DNA of 64,000 nucleotides from Klebsormidium nitens. Its lineage: Eukaryota > Streptophyta > Klebsormidiophyceae > Klebsormidiales > Klebsormidiaceae. The stretch is from assembly GCA_000708835.1 (NCBI GenBank), contig DF237409.1, positions 1-64,000 of the forward strand. Reading direction: 5' to 3'. The notes beneath the pieces were generated by a model. The model did not search any database. It saw only the letters and a list, made by a program, of their open reading frames with translations, and was not told the origin of the DNA. This document shows positions 30,317-41,540 of the stretch, one piece after another. The translations under genes and the position numbers were made by a program. The number at the start of each line of letters is the position of its first letter. Position 1 is the first letter of the stretch.

Positions 30317-32706
30317 ATGGCTTCCGAAACTGATGCTGAAGAAGACTTGATGGAAGGTGAGGGGAGCCTTGGGTTCAATTTGGTTTTCAGCGTTGTTGAT
30401 GATGATGCATGAGCTAAACTGGAAGACGTCACATAAATGTCTTGACAGCGGTCATTGGTATGTAAGACTTTCTTTAGCGATAGCCCCGCTTTTGCCAGAT
30501 TGCCAACAAAGTGGGTACAAGGTTTTGTGAAGGCTGCTTCATGAGCAGGGATCTTACAGTTTGAAGGCTGGCCCTGCAGCCTGCCCAGTTCCGATGAGCC
30601 ATACCCAACTTCAAAATCACTTGTCCAGGTCTTGATGCGGCCCGCGGCGCTGACGACGATGATTTGTACGGTGACTTGTACGCTGATGTTGGTCAGGGGA
30701 AGAAAGTCCTCAAGACCGAATTGCAAGAGGTGCAGAGACAACCGATTGGATTTGGAGAAGAAAGAGAACCTTTCTCTTACTGCAAAGAAGCAAATGTTTT
30801 TGCTTTATACCACTAGAAATCTCACAACCCAACGATCCGTTGATTGATTGCTGCTAGTCCATTTTGGCGTTGTTGGTCTGGCTTACAAAGCATCTGTCAC
30901 TGTTTGATATTTGATGTTTCATTGTTTGATGCTTGTCATTGTGATGATTCATTCTTCATTGTGGTGTGAAAGCTGATGCATCAAGTGATGCTTGGTAGAC
31001 GAGTTTTATTCAATCCCCTTTCTGGTGGTGTAACACTCCAGTTGGAGGAGAGGTATGAACGCAGCCAAGCTCAAGTACAGGAGTTGGAAGAAAAGGTGAA
31101 TCGTGTTTTCCTTGTATGCAATGACACTGAGGAGGCATGTCGCTCGAAGCTGCGCAACTCTTGTGAAGCAATCAGATGGTTCATCCGCTGCCAACAGCCA
31201 CCTTGTGAATTGAAAGTCCGCTTGCCAAGGGGAGATTGATGACGCATCTGAACAACTTCATGATTGTCGAGTGCCCTTGGGAACTGATCAGGGATATAAG
31301 ATGAAGGCATAGCACTTTTCTGAGACGTTGCGCTAGTTCTGATGGGTCTCCTTGCGCCCTGCGACAGACTGCAAAGCTTGAAAACGAACGAAGGATCCTC
31401 ATCAAAAACATATCCGCCCTTTTCAAAGTGAGTTCGGTTCACGCCTGCCACGCCTTTCTGCTGTGTTGTTTTGTATGCTCCTACTGCTGTCTGCAAATCC
31501 TCATTGCAGCATGAGCAAGCCTGACGTTCGTCTGATGGTTCTCAATCGACCGAATGATTGAGAGACATAGTGTCTCTTCCTGACCGTCGGATCCTCCCAG
31601 CTCACACGAATGCCCTCTTAACTAAGAAACGGCTGGGATTGTTTTCTGTTCCAGACCGCTCAGATGGAGGTTAAGCGAAAAGACGTGCAGATTAGCGAGC
31701 TTCGGCAAGAGTGAGGAACCTGCAGTCTTGAGATCTCCCAGTCTGATTACTCTCACTGCTGCAGATGGAAGTCTTGGGATGTTTGGCTTTCTCAGCGAGC
31801 TTCGACTTCAAAAACTTGCTGGTCTTTGAAACAAAGACGTTCTTTCCATTTGTCTGGTGGCTTCTATTCACAAACCATCAAACGCTGGACTTTGTTACAG
31901 ACCATCGCGCATGACCTTAATGTCTGGAAACCCCTTGCTTTAACCGTCCTGCCTAAAGTACTAGAGATGGACGCTAAAGGACACGTCAAATACCCCTTAG
32001 TAGTCGGCCCTTGTGTGCAGCATGGCAAAGGCGAGAGCTTACATTGAGTCGAGGCTGACCCGTCCAGCTTCTCGAGATAAGGAACGAGGGGGATCCGTCA
32101 AGCCCGAAAACCGAGGGGAGGTGAGGGTCAGTTCGGTTGATTTGGGACTCCCTTTCTGCTCCGTTCCCAGCCGCTTCTTTCTTTCCCTCTCTCTCTCGTT
32201 CCTATGTCGTTCCTCAACACCCATGATCGATGCAAGCGCGCTGCTTGTCATTCTTGAAGACCGAAATACAGGACAACGCATGTCGATTCAGCGCAGCGCT
32301 GATTGGTTTGGAAGGCCGTCTTAGCACCTTTTCAGATCATGGTTTCGGTTCGCTCGTTCAGTCGATATGACGGCCTAACTTCTTAAAGGTTGCTCGTTTC
32401 ACCGCGGAATCGAGTCTGGACTCTCTTGATGTCGTATCATCGTTGTTTACAAGTCGACGTGCGTTCTCGGAGGAAGCAAAAACCTCATAACCGGGGGTAG
32501 ACGTGCAAAACTAGATGCTGCAGAGGGTTGATCTTAGGCAGGGTAACGAAGAGATTCTTTTCAACGATCTGCAGAGGGAGCGGAGCCGGTCTGTGGACGT
32601 TGCTGGGGTTCGGCGGGCCAACGAGAGTCCTTCAGGAGAGCCGTCAAGGCATCGTCCCAGCCAAGGGCCGGACTCCTCGTCCCGTTTTCGAGATAGGCCC
32701 GGATAG
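30317..32706 (+). CDS. FLASH (CASP8AP2)-like N-terminal-domain protein
   Basis: Seven small exons join in perfect phase: 30317-30356, 30629-30729, 31042-31095, 31368-31427, 31655-31710, 32021-32120 and 32575-32706, giving 180 aa. After an acidic start (MASETDAEEDLMEG) comes DDDDLYGDLYADVGQG, then a continuous coiled coil (LEERYERSQAQVQELEEK, ENERRILIKNISALFKTAQ, MEVKRKDVQISELRQE), then a basic Ser/Arg-rich tail. The coiled coil resembles that of animal FLASH, where a comparable KNISALIKTA..E..RKD segment follows an LDLY motif needed for histone pre-mRNA processing. Here the DLY motifs and coil keep that order, but the protein lacks FLASH's long C-terminal part. If exon 5 were not spliced, TGA would end the product after 104 aa. 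Homology is inferred from memory and the role is untested. Exons 2 and 7 have the least certain edges. Confidence 0.68.
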
Positions 32707-33553
32707 GCACGCGAACTATGTCAGAACTAAGTTAAACACCAACTTCAAGTTCAAGATTCTGTACCCTGCGCAGCCGAGTGTCTCTGCAGTGAAACTTCCT
32801 GGACATTGCATAAAGTGCGGTATCGGCGTGTCCCGTATGGCCTGTACGGTGATCAAGAAGGTTTAGTGCCGAGGGTTGCTTGACCGCATTTTATGTGATG
32901 AAGACATGCAAAGAGTGCATTACACTTGCACGCATGAACATCAACGGTTTCGGCCCAATTCCATCCATCTATGTGAGATAGCTATATGTATATCTTAGGC
33001 GCCGCGGAAGACCTAGGATGTGCTACTGCGCATGGTTTTTCTCTGCTTGATTCATCTTAGCACGCGGATCGCTGCCCATGCGCAAAACTCTCAGTTGTAC
33101 GATCCGCAGAGGTGTGACCCAGCTCTATTACATGTACACACGTATACATGGAATCTGCATGACAACGTTGAGAAAGCGGCGTCGGCTCCCACATGCCGAC
33201 GCATGGAGCTTCAAAGCACTGCAAGCGCTTCACAGACCTAGGTGGCACGACTGTCCGACACATACATCTATTTGTAATTAATTAAATTGATAAATTAATT
33301 TGGGCGAGTCAAGATGGTCGTATGAGTTAGTGCTCAGCTTTATGCGGGACCAAAGTAGCACTGCACAACAGCACAGGTGAGATCGAAAGCCAGTCACTGA
33401 ATCGAAGAAAGACCTGTGAGACGTTACCAACGGCCAAGCTATTATTTACATGAATTCCCCCTCGGATAGTCAGAAGACCTAAAGCGATTCTATCCTACAG
33501 TATGGAGTTCGCTGTCGATAAGATTTGCTGATCCTTGCCAACCCCTATAAGTA
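32707..33553. other. Convergent intergenic region
   Basis: Lies between the 3' ends of the FLASH-like gene and the leftward RRN3 gene. There is a short AT-rich stretch near 33275-33300 and no protein-like frame. Confidence 0.4.
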
Positions 33554-36500
33554 CTACCTTGCTTTCGCATACTCCAGTCCAGTATCTAAGATAGCAGGCA
33601 GTTGCTTGAGCGAGCTCATTTGCGTATACAACATCGGCGTGCACCCCTGCGACATAGCTATGTCGCTTTGGCCGCCACTACTATAGCTACCCCACACCAA
33701 CCCCGTACCGCTCGCCTTTACCCCTTCCGTCATTTTAGTTGCCGCATTACTATCCGGTGTCCTTCCAACATCCATGCTTTTCGCGCCCATATGCGTATAC
33801 TCCTCCTCGTCACTTCGTTCTGCGTCCCCGTGATCGCCCCGCTCAGACGAACAGGTCTCCTGGAAGCCTTCGTCGTCGTCCTCTTCCTCTTCGTCCTCGT
33901 CTTGTGGCGCGCCTCGAGGCTTCCACTCGTTGTAATGTTGCTCCACGAATCTGCGCACAGCAACAGCTTTTGGTTACAGCACTACACAAAGCTTTCAGCG
34001 GAGCAACGAGGTGAGCTCTCTGGAGAGGGAGGGATCCGAAGAAAAACAGGAGAGAAAAGCGTCCCACGGTTCTCCGTGTCAGTCGTGTCTTGTGGATGAG
34101 CCGTTGAATCTGGCGGCTTCCAGACTCGAGCATGTTCCGATCGAGGGCAAGAGTTTCTCCAAAGCATCAACCAATGGGAAAGAGACGGACTACAGAGCAA
34201 CGCCAACAGGACAGAAGCAGCGGCAACAATTATCCACACCAAGATCCGGACGACGAGCTCAAGAACGGCAGCGGAACAGAAACGGAAGCAGAACGATATA
34301 GTGGGCGCTCACTTGAGGGACGCGGGCAGCAGGTAGGGATCGAACGGGAAGAACATGTCGAGCTTGTTGTGGCGCACCGCCCCCGGTCGCCCCTCGGACC
34401 GCTCGTTGCGCTGCAGGACGTCCGAGCAGTCTAGCAGGTCGAAAGCCGCGGCCTGGGCGCAAAACTCCTTCACGACCGCAGGCAAGCACACCTGTACGAG
34501 GAAGAAAGCCGAGAGTCAGAAGGAGTGTGGTACAATGGTCGTCACGTGAATCAGAACTCCAAGTACCATCTCTACGTTATCCTCGAGAAGGTCGGGCTGA
34601 TTTTGACTGCAATGAATGCGGTTGGGGGCGCATGAGAGAAGCACCGGACCCTGCAAACCTGCTTTTCAACAGGTCGGAATCCTCGCCCGACTCGCCTCCC
34701 AAAGCTTCACAACACGTAGGTCCTGAACAGCAGCAGCGACCGTTCGGATCCATCTGAGAGCCCTGGGCCCGCCCTAGACCACAATCTTGCAAGCGAACCA
34801 AGACTGTCGAATCCACTCTGCGTCGACAGCCCCTGACGCTGGACGTCCGAGCTTGTCAAGCGGTCTCCTCGCGTGACAGTGCGCGAGTTGGCATTTACGC
34901 CAACTTCACCGCAGTCTTGACGAGAACTGCGTTCATTGTGGGCTCACCTTCATTGGGTTCAACGCGTGGTGCACGATCTCGCGCAGCGGCATCTGTTGCA
35001 AGGCCTTGCTCAGCACGGGGTCCTTGCTGAGGGCCTCCATCCGGTAGCACAGAATGTAAAAGATGGCCTGCGGGAAACGATCGTTTGAATCAATACAAGG
35101 CCTTCGGAAGGGCAGGCTGTCGCACCCTCACCGCTACGGCCAGCTGCATGCCTAGAGCAGGATGTAAAGACTGCACCAAGTCGGGGGCCGTCAATCTTCA
35201 TGGTCTCTCCAATCTTTGCATACAAAGTTGGACATTGCGCCAAAGCAAAGAGCGGATAAAGACTAGGGCTTGAGTAAGAACGGAAATCTAAGGAGTGGAA
35301 GCGGACAGGCGTCGGCAACGACTTTTCACGATGGCGGGGCCACTCGGTTGCCAAAAAAACGCATATGTCGCTTTGTTACCTCTTGGGACGACTCTGTCCA
35401 TCGGGAGCTGCTGCTAGCACTTCACAATAGAAGTCTCTATCCCGTTCAAAATCAGGCTGTGCCACGCCAGAGAGGCTTGCCCAAGTGTGGGTAAGAATCA
35501 AATGCTTGACATCCTCCTAGCAGAATGTCCTTGAGGAAGGAGCTAAGCCCTCACCTGGCAGGCCGAGTAGAAGACGCCGTGCACGCCCGCGCCTGGCGGG
35601 AGACTGTCCGGGTTTGCCATAAGGAGGTCGCCGACGCGGGATGATGCCAGCATGCGGACGTACGAAACGGCCCAGTCCGAAAGCCTGCTCAAGAACGAGG
35701 CGAAGCCAAATGAGTGCGCCAATTAGTGAAAACCCGGAAAGGGGTTCCAGAGAACATTGGGTCCCGGTTGAAGGTGACGTGCGCCCCGTAGAACAACCGT
35801 CCGAATTGTGCTGCAGTCTGAGGCAGCGAGGAAACAAAACAGGGATACGACTGGCACAGCGCTGACGCAGTAGCGTCTGCAGAGGTTGCCGGGGACGAAG
35901 CTCGGCAAGCTACGCCGGACACAGTATCGGATACGCCTTGCGAACCTCAATACCATTCTGCGGAAGGTCGATTGAAGCGGTTCTCGGCAAGCAGCCGCTC
36001 ACCTTCGTAGGGAGCTTGACACGACTGAGAGGGGCACATAGTCGGCGCGGGCCAGGAAGCTGGCCAGATAAGCCGCTCCTGCCATCCTGCAATTTGCACA
36101 GCCGTTGTAACTCGTCAGTGTTTGTCCTTACGAGAATACCCAGATCCTCGAGGTTGAGCAGTGAGCTTGGTACAGAGAGGTTAGCGCTCTGTGAGATTTA
36201 AAGCCCTGCAACAGCCCTGCAACAGCGCGCTTTGAATTGACTTCTATTCGCAGACTCAAGGGCGTTCGCAGACTCAAGGGCGTCGCGAAACGAGACCCAC
36301 AAACGCCACGGGAGAATGAAAGGACGAGGAGACCGCGTAGAAGGGAAGGCCGAAGGCTTGCACAGAGGCTAGCTCAGTAAGATGCAGACATTGTCAGCAG
36401 CATCGAGAAAGAGAGCTTCTGCTTCGCAGACTCAACAATGTTGCAAACAAGACCCGACAAGAGTTCACCACAAGACGTAGACAGGAGTACGTAGAAGAGA

Positions 36501-39500
36501 CATACCAAAGCTTGCCAGGATTTAGGAAAACGCGGAAGCCTGACCTGGTTTTGTACGAGTTGGAGGGAGCGGCGACCGTGGCCACCAGGAGGTCTGCAAA
36601 GGCGGCACTTAACCGGGGAGGGTCCAGCGAGCACAGGTAGAACAGCAGGAACTGCAAGACAGCGAAGCAGCAATTACTATGGAGTGGACAAGCTGCCCCA
36701 TGGGTGCCGCTTCCTCTGACTCTCCTCTCAAGCCGTGGTAAAGAAAGGGATGAGGTTGCGAGGTTAGCAGCTGCAAATCAAAGAAAAATCTAGCAACCGG
36801 CGTTACGGGGCGTTCAAACAGATCAGTTAGAGCCCTGCACACAGTGTGGCGCTGGAGGTATACTTGGGCAAAAGAGCATGAAAAAGCTTTCATTCTTCTG
36901 ATGCTACCTTTCTCGTGCCCACGCGTGCCCAGTTGACAATGTTTTCAGCAACAACTGTGTTTCTCGGCTCTGGTTCCCCGCATAGAAATCAATGCACCCC
37001 AAAACCTTTTCTCGCTCCCCTTCGTTCCGCCTTTATGAGAATATCAGTGGATGAATAGCGACTGGCAGACGCGCGCAACAATCCTTCCAACCCTTTCCCT
37101 TCTCGTTCTCTCGGACTTGTCTAACCCTAAGCCTCCCTTCCAGTCTTCCCCTCACCTGCGTGAACTTGGATCGGTATGTATGTAGGATCGTCGTCTGGAA
37201 CGAGTGCAGCAGCGTCTCGAACGTCTCGTCGAGCCGACCGTGCGCCGCCTGCCGCTGCAGGTGCTCGAACGTGAGGCACATTAGCGCGTCCATCTTGTCC
37301 GCCGTTTCGTCTAGCGGGGGCGGCTCCTTGGTTCGCGCAGGCGGGTGCTGCAATCCGACACAGATCACAGACGTCAGGAAGTGCGCTTAGAATGTTGCTC
37401 GAGTGTAACTTGTAAGTGTCGCCTTAGTTTTGCCCAGGTGTTGCCTAAAGTTTTGCCTGACTGAACAAGGTGAAGCAGCAGAAGTATCTAAGAAGCCGTC
37501 TCGTCCGGGGGAGGGGGTTCCTTGGTCCGTACTAAGTGTGCTGCATCGTAAGAGAGGTCGTAAAAACTTGTATGGATAAGCAAGATATGAATCTCAGACG
37601 CCATCCCAATACAAGGCAACACAGACCACACATATCGTTTACAAGCAGTCTCTTTGGCCTGCATTGCAAAGCCCCAGCTGATGTCTTTCACACACCTTTC
37701 TGGAACAAGGTCTCTTAATCTCTGTGGCGTTTTCCTTTTTGCGACCAAGCTACCTCCAGGAACGGCTGCATGCCAGCCAGGAATCGCACCCGAGCAGAAG
37801 AGGAGAAACTGTACCTCTTTTCGCATAGCGTCGTCCCCGTGCTCGTCCAGGTCCACATCAAAGTGCAAATCGTCCTCGTCGTCTGAATCGGCCTCACGCT
37901 CCTTTTCCAGAATGTCCTCCCACTTGATCTCCACCTGAAGCCCATGCGAAACCCAAGTTCAGAGGTGAGATAGCGGTTCAAGTGTACAAACGAACGACGG
38001 TCACAAGAGTCTGATGCGGACGTCCGTCGCCAATGACTGCTGCTCTTTTGTGACGGTGCTTCTAGATGTCTCACCCCCACCGTCCATCTACTCTGCTGCC
38101 TGTCTACAAAATACTTTCCAGACAATAACAGAACCTCCTGGCAACGCTTTTCCCAAGAAATTAAGAACCATGAAGCATTCCTGGCCGCATGCGTGTTGTT
38201 GAAAGCAACTGCTTATTCTCAAAATCTTTAAAAAGTAACGTTTGCAGAAGCCGAGTGCTTAGGACTGACTATAAGCTCCGCCCGAAACAATCGGGTGACG
38301 GGACCACAAAACGGCTTACGTCGACTTCGATGAGGTGATCCACCACAGCAGTCAGAAGCTTGTCTCGAAGCAGATCCCCCTTCTTGCCGTCGGCCAGCCG
38401 AAACATGCTCTCCATGTAGTTGCCCTGAACCTGCAGGATACGAAGGACCACACTAAGCGGCTTGTTGCAGCCTGAGCTGTTCTACAGCAAGAAGAACACT
38501 TTCAAACTGCTGAGGTCAGTAGGCCTCGGGCTCTGCAGGACCTGCCTTGAAGGTGTTGCCGAATACAAAACCTGCTCCTGAGAGCCCTCCGTGGAAGTAT
38601 GGAGGGCACAAATTCGCAGAACCCTGACCTGAAACCTGCTAAACCTGGAAACTTCAGCAGGTGTTATCACACACCAGCGAAAAGGTGCCCCCAAATCCTC
38701 TAAAACTGCAACATGAACGATTCACGGCAGCTCACCTCTCGGTCCAGGCGCTTGTGCGGCATCCTCCGCAGCACAATCGGCTGCAGCCGAGACGTTGCAA
38801 TCGGCACCAGATCCATCAGCCGCTCCAGGGTCTTATGCACCGCCCCAAGCACCGCCTCTTTCCTCGCAACCTGCGCTTCCAGCACGTCTGACGTGACCCG
38901 CGCCCCTGGCTGGAGCGCGGGCGGGAGGAAGTTACGCACGAGCATGTCGAGGCAGAGGGGCAGGCAGCCCGCCGTGTTGGCAGACGCCTGTGGAGGGGGG
39001 TAAAGAAACATCAGTGTGGAGGGGGGCTAGAAAAGTTTACAGTGGAGCGCTGCAAACATTTGAAAAATTGCAAGAGCGAGTGATTGCTATAGATGATAAG
39101 GGGTGAACCAAGGAGAACAGGTTCTTGACAAGATCGAAATAATTTTTGTGTGCACACCGATCATCGCGGCCAAATTTTTGACTTCTTATCCGATCTTACA
39201 TAGGTTGCCCTTGAACTTCAAAAGATGCTCCTGGAGCTTGAAGTGAATACGAAAGGGGCAACCCTTCCAAGGCTTTCAGAGAAATCCCGCTCGCTTACTT
39301 CAACTGCCTTGCCAAGATGCAATCTCCCTTGAACTCCGCACATGCTGGGTGAACCATCTAACAATCGTCTGTTTAGGTTCACCGCGAAGGCCTTCTAAAC
39401 CACCAAGGCCCCAGAGTCTCTGATGAAACAGTGTGTGTTCCTTTCGATGCATGATGAAACAATGCCAGAGGATACACTGGGACACGATACACTGGGACAC

Positions 39501-40869
39501 TTCCGAGAAAAGTAAACAGAAACTCACCAGATTAATCGCAAAGTCCAGCAGTGCTGCGTTAGCCTCGTCTGCTGAGATCCATAGGCTGCCCCCGAAGACC
39601 TGCATCAAGGAACAGGAATCTTGAGCCCGATGCCAAAACGAAAAAGATCAGGCAACAACCACTTGCAACATTGCAGACACTGATTCACAAAAGCACAGGC
39701 GCAATGTCAGACAAGTACAATTGCTGCAGTCCTTTCCAACCAGCTTAGCTGCATCCTTGATTTGAATATCAACTCCAGATGATGATGAGAGATGATGAAT
39801 ATCAACTCCAGATGCACAGCACACACTGCTACTGAAGAATGAACACAGTAATCTTTTTTTTTTTCCAACAGACAGCCGATACCCAACCTTGTAACCTGTA
39901 CATTTTCAGTCCACCGAAAGTACTTTCCAGATCAACTGACACCCGCAGACTAACCCAATCCCTAGGAATGAGGAAGCTTGAGTCGGCAATGAAACCTCAC
40001 CTTCAGCAGGAGCGCCTCATGCGCACGCTCGTCCAAGTGGGACACGCTCTGAGACAGGACCTTCAAGACAGCCTGCAAATAGGTGATGGTAATAAGATGC
40101 GTCTTTGGCCAAGTGCTGACTTTCAAATGTAATATCTTATGAGGAATTTCAAAGAATGTTACGGAGCAGGAAACGATGGTGCTGAACACTCTCAGACTGG
40201 CAACGCACCACATGGTATCACATGCAATTAGTTTGCAAGCACACGCTGGTGACAAGCAACTTGATTTTCACACTCAACAATCCCTTGCAAAACCCTAAAA
40301 TGTCGATGTCAGAGTTTCGTGACAACTCACCACATCCTCCCGTATCTTTTCAGCCTCTCCAATCAGCTGGTTGTACTGGGTTGAGGGGCCCTACAGATCA
40401 AACACCAATCAGTGGTCGCATTTCTGCACAACCTGGACTACCAAGAGATTGGGCAATCGAGGCCTTCTCATCTGCCACCATGCAGATTGGAAGGCGTGCT
40501 TAATCCTCTTTTAAAGAGCTAAGATGACTCTAGTGCGTACTCTGTTTGATGTGGTGCCTCATCTAAGGTACTGCTACTCCAGCAACCTACAAACCATTAC
40601 CATATATACTCGCTCCATCGTACCCTAGTGGAACCAGGATATACTCCATCAAGCTGATCCTGGATTTCACGAAACTCCGCACAGCTATGAGAAGTATGTC
40701 CAATATGCAATTGGTATCCGTATAAATCAGGTATGTTGTCACGAAGCTGCACAAGAGGACTCACCTTCAATCTCTCTGAAAGTGCAGTCAATATCCACTG
40801 CCGGAGCAGCTTCGATCCTGCCTGCAATGGCAGAATTGTCCCGGACGCTGGAGGCATCTCCATCGCCAT
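33554..40869 (-). CDS. RRN3: RRN3/TIF-IA, RNA polymerase I initiation factor
   Basis: Binds Pol I and recruits it to rDNA promoters; nucleolar. Fourteen exons, all phase-consistent: 40869-40765, 40390-40331, 40072-40001, 39599-39528, 38987-38736, 38430-38320, 37934-37815, 37347-37156, 36651-36545, 36086-36003, 35684-35555, 35067-34948, 34491-34313 and 33950-33554, giving 666 aa, close to the family length. Diagnostic stretches are VLKVLSQSVSHLDERAHEAL, LCLDMLVRNFLPP, HKTLERLMDLVPIATSRLQP, an acidic loop (ADSDDEDDLHFDVDLDEHGD), FYLCSLDPPRLSAAFADLL, AAYLASFLARADYVPLSVV, FYILCYRMEAL and HNKLDMFFPFDPYLLPASL then FVEQHYNEW. The tail is acidic (QDEDEEEEDDDEG). The ATG at 40869 is plausible, but an upstream exon near 41190 (MAGFRSLSGAVPS) cannot be excluded. 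Intron 7 holds a partial copy of exon 8. Confidence 0.93.
36247..36282. repeat. 18-bp tandem duplication in RRN3 intron 9
   Basis: Two perfect head-to-tail copies of TTCGCAGACTCAAGGGCG. A partial third copy (CTTCGCAGACTCAA) occurs near 36421 in the same intron. Probably slippage products. Confidence 0.8.
37488..37540 (-). pseudogene. Partial duplicate of RRN3 exon 8 within intron 7
   Basis: On the minus strand, a GCAG acceptor is followed by about 50 bases encoding LVRTKEPPPPDETA and then a stop. The true exon 8 (37347-37156) begins HPPARTKEPPPLDETA after its own acceptor. The copy carries one extra base relative to the real exon start and stops where exon 8 continues, so it cannot replace it. 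Exon 7's reading frame continues open through intron 7 into this copy and ends at 37488, giving a possible intron-retained short RRN3. Confidence 0.75.
39471..39500. repeat. 15-bp tandem duplication in RRN3 intron 4
   Basis: Two perfect head-to-tail copies of GATACACTGGGACAC, 28 bases from the donor of exon 4 on the minus strand. Probably replication slippage. Confidence 0.8.
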
Positions 40870-41540
40870 CAGACACGACCAGCATACGAAGGGACTCTTG
40901 CACCGTTTCTACAGGAGGGCACCCAAAGGTCTCCTAACCGCAGTCTAAGCGACCCAACCGGCTGCCTCCTGCTCTTTGAAGATAAGGCACGAACTAGGAG
41001 GCAACCAACGGCCAACCTACCTAATCTCCTTTGGGTTCACTAGTACTTGGCGCCTACCTACCTTCAAAACTTCCTTCTCAGAGAGAACGTTTTCTGAGTG
41101 CGTTGATCAGCAGTGCAGCTACTCTGAGCTGAACTGTGAAGGGATCCCGCATTCCGACGGAACCGCCCCGGAAAGAGAGCGGAAGCCGGCCATCTTTGAA
41201 GGTTGAAAGTTTGAGGCTGAATTCGTCCAGCTAAAATTGGAAAGCTTGCTGAAATCCATCCAGAGTGAAGAAGAGGGAAGGGCGCCGGCAAGCAGGCTGC
41301 AGCAGCAGCACGACTACTTTCTGATGGTGAAAATGGTGACGCAAAAAACGCAAATTCATGCGTGGCTCCAAGATTCAGCTACTCAGAGATAGCAGGCTCC
41401 ATTGCCAGTCGCGACCAGAGGGAGGATCGTAATGGTGGAATGTGGATCTGACCTCCGACCCTGAACAACAATCAATCGCTTCTGTCCAATTAGAAGTCCC
41501 TGGACGCCTCTTTTCAGATACCTTTGAAGCTCTTGGCAAC
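40870..41540. promoter_or_regulatory. Divergent upstream region of RRN3 and NIPA9-like genes
   Basis: 671 bp between the divergent start codons of RRN3 (-) and the transporter (+), probably holding both promoters. On the minus strand an ATG near 41191 opens MAGFRSLSGAVPSECGIPSQ, a frame that could be an extra first exon of RRN3 but lacks a strong donor. Confidence 0.4.
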
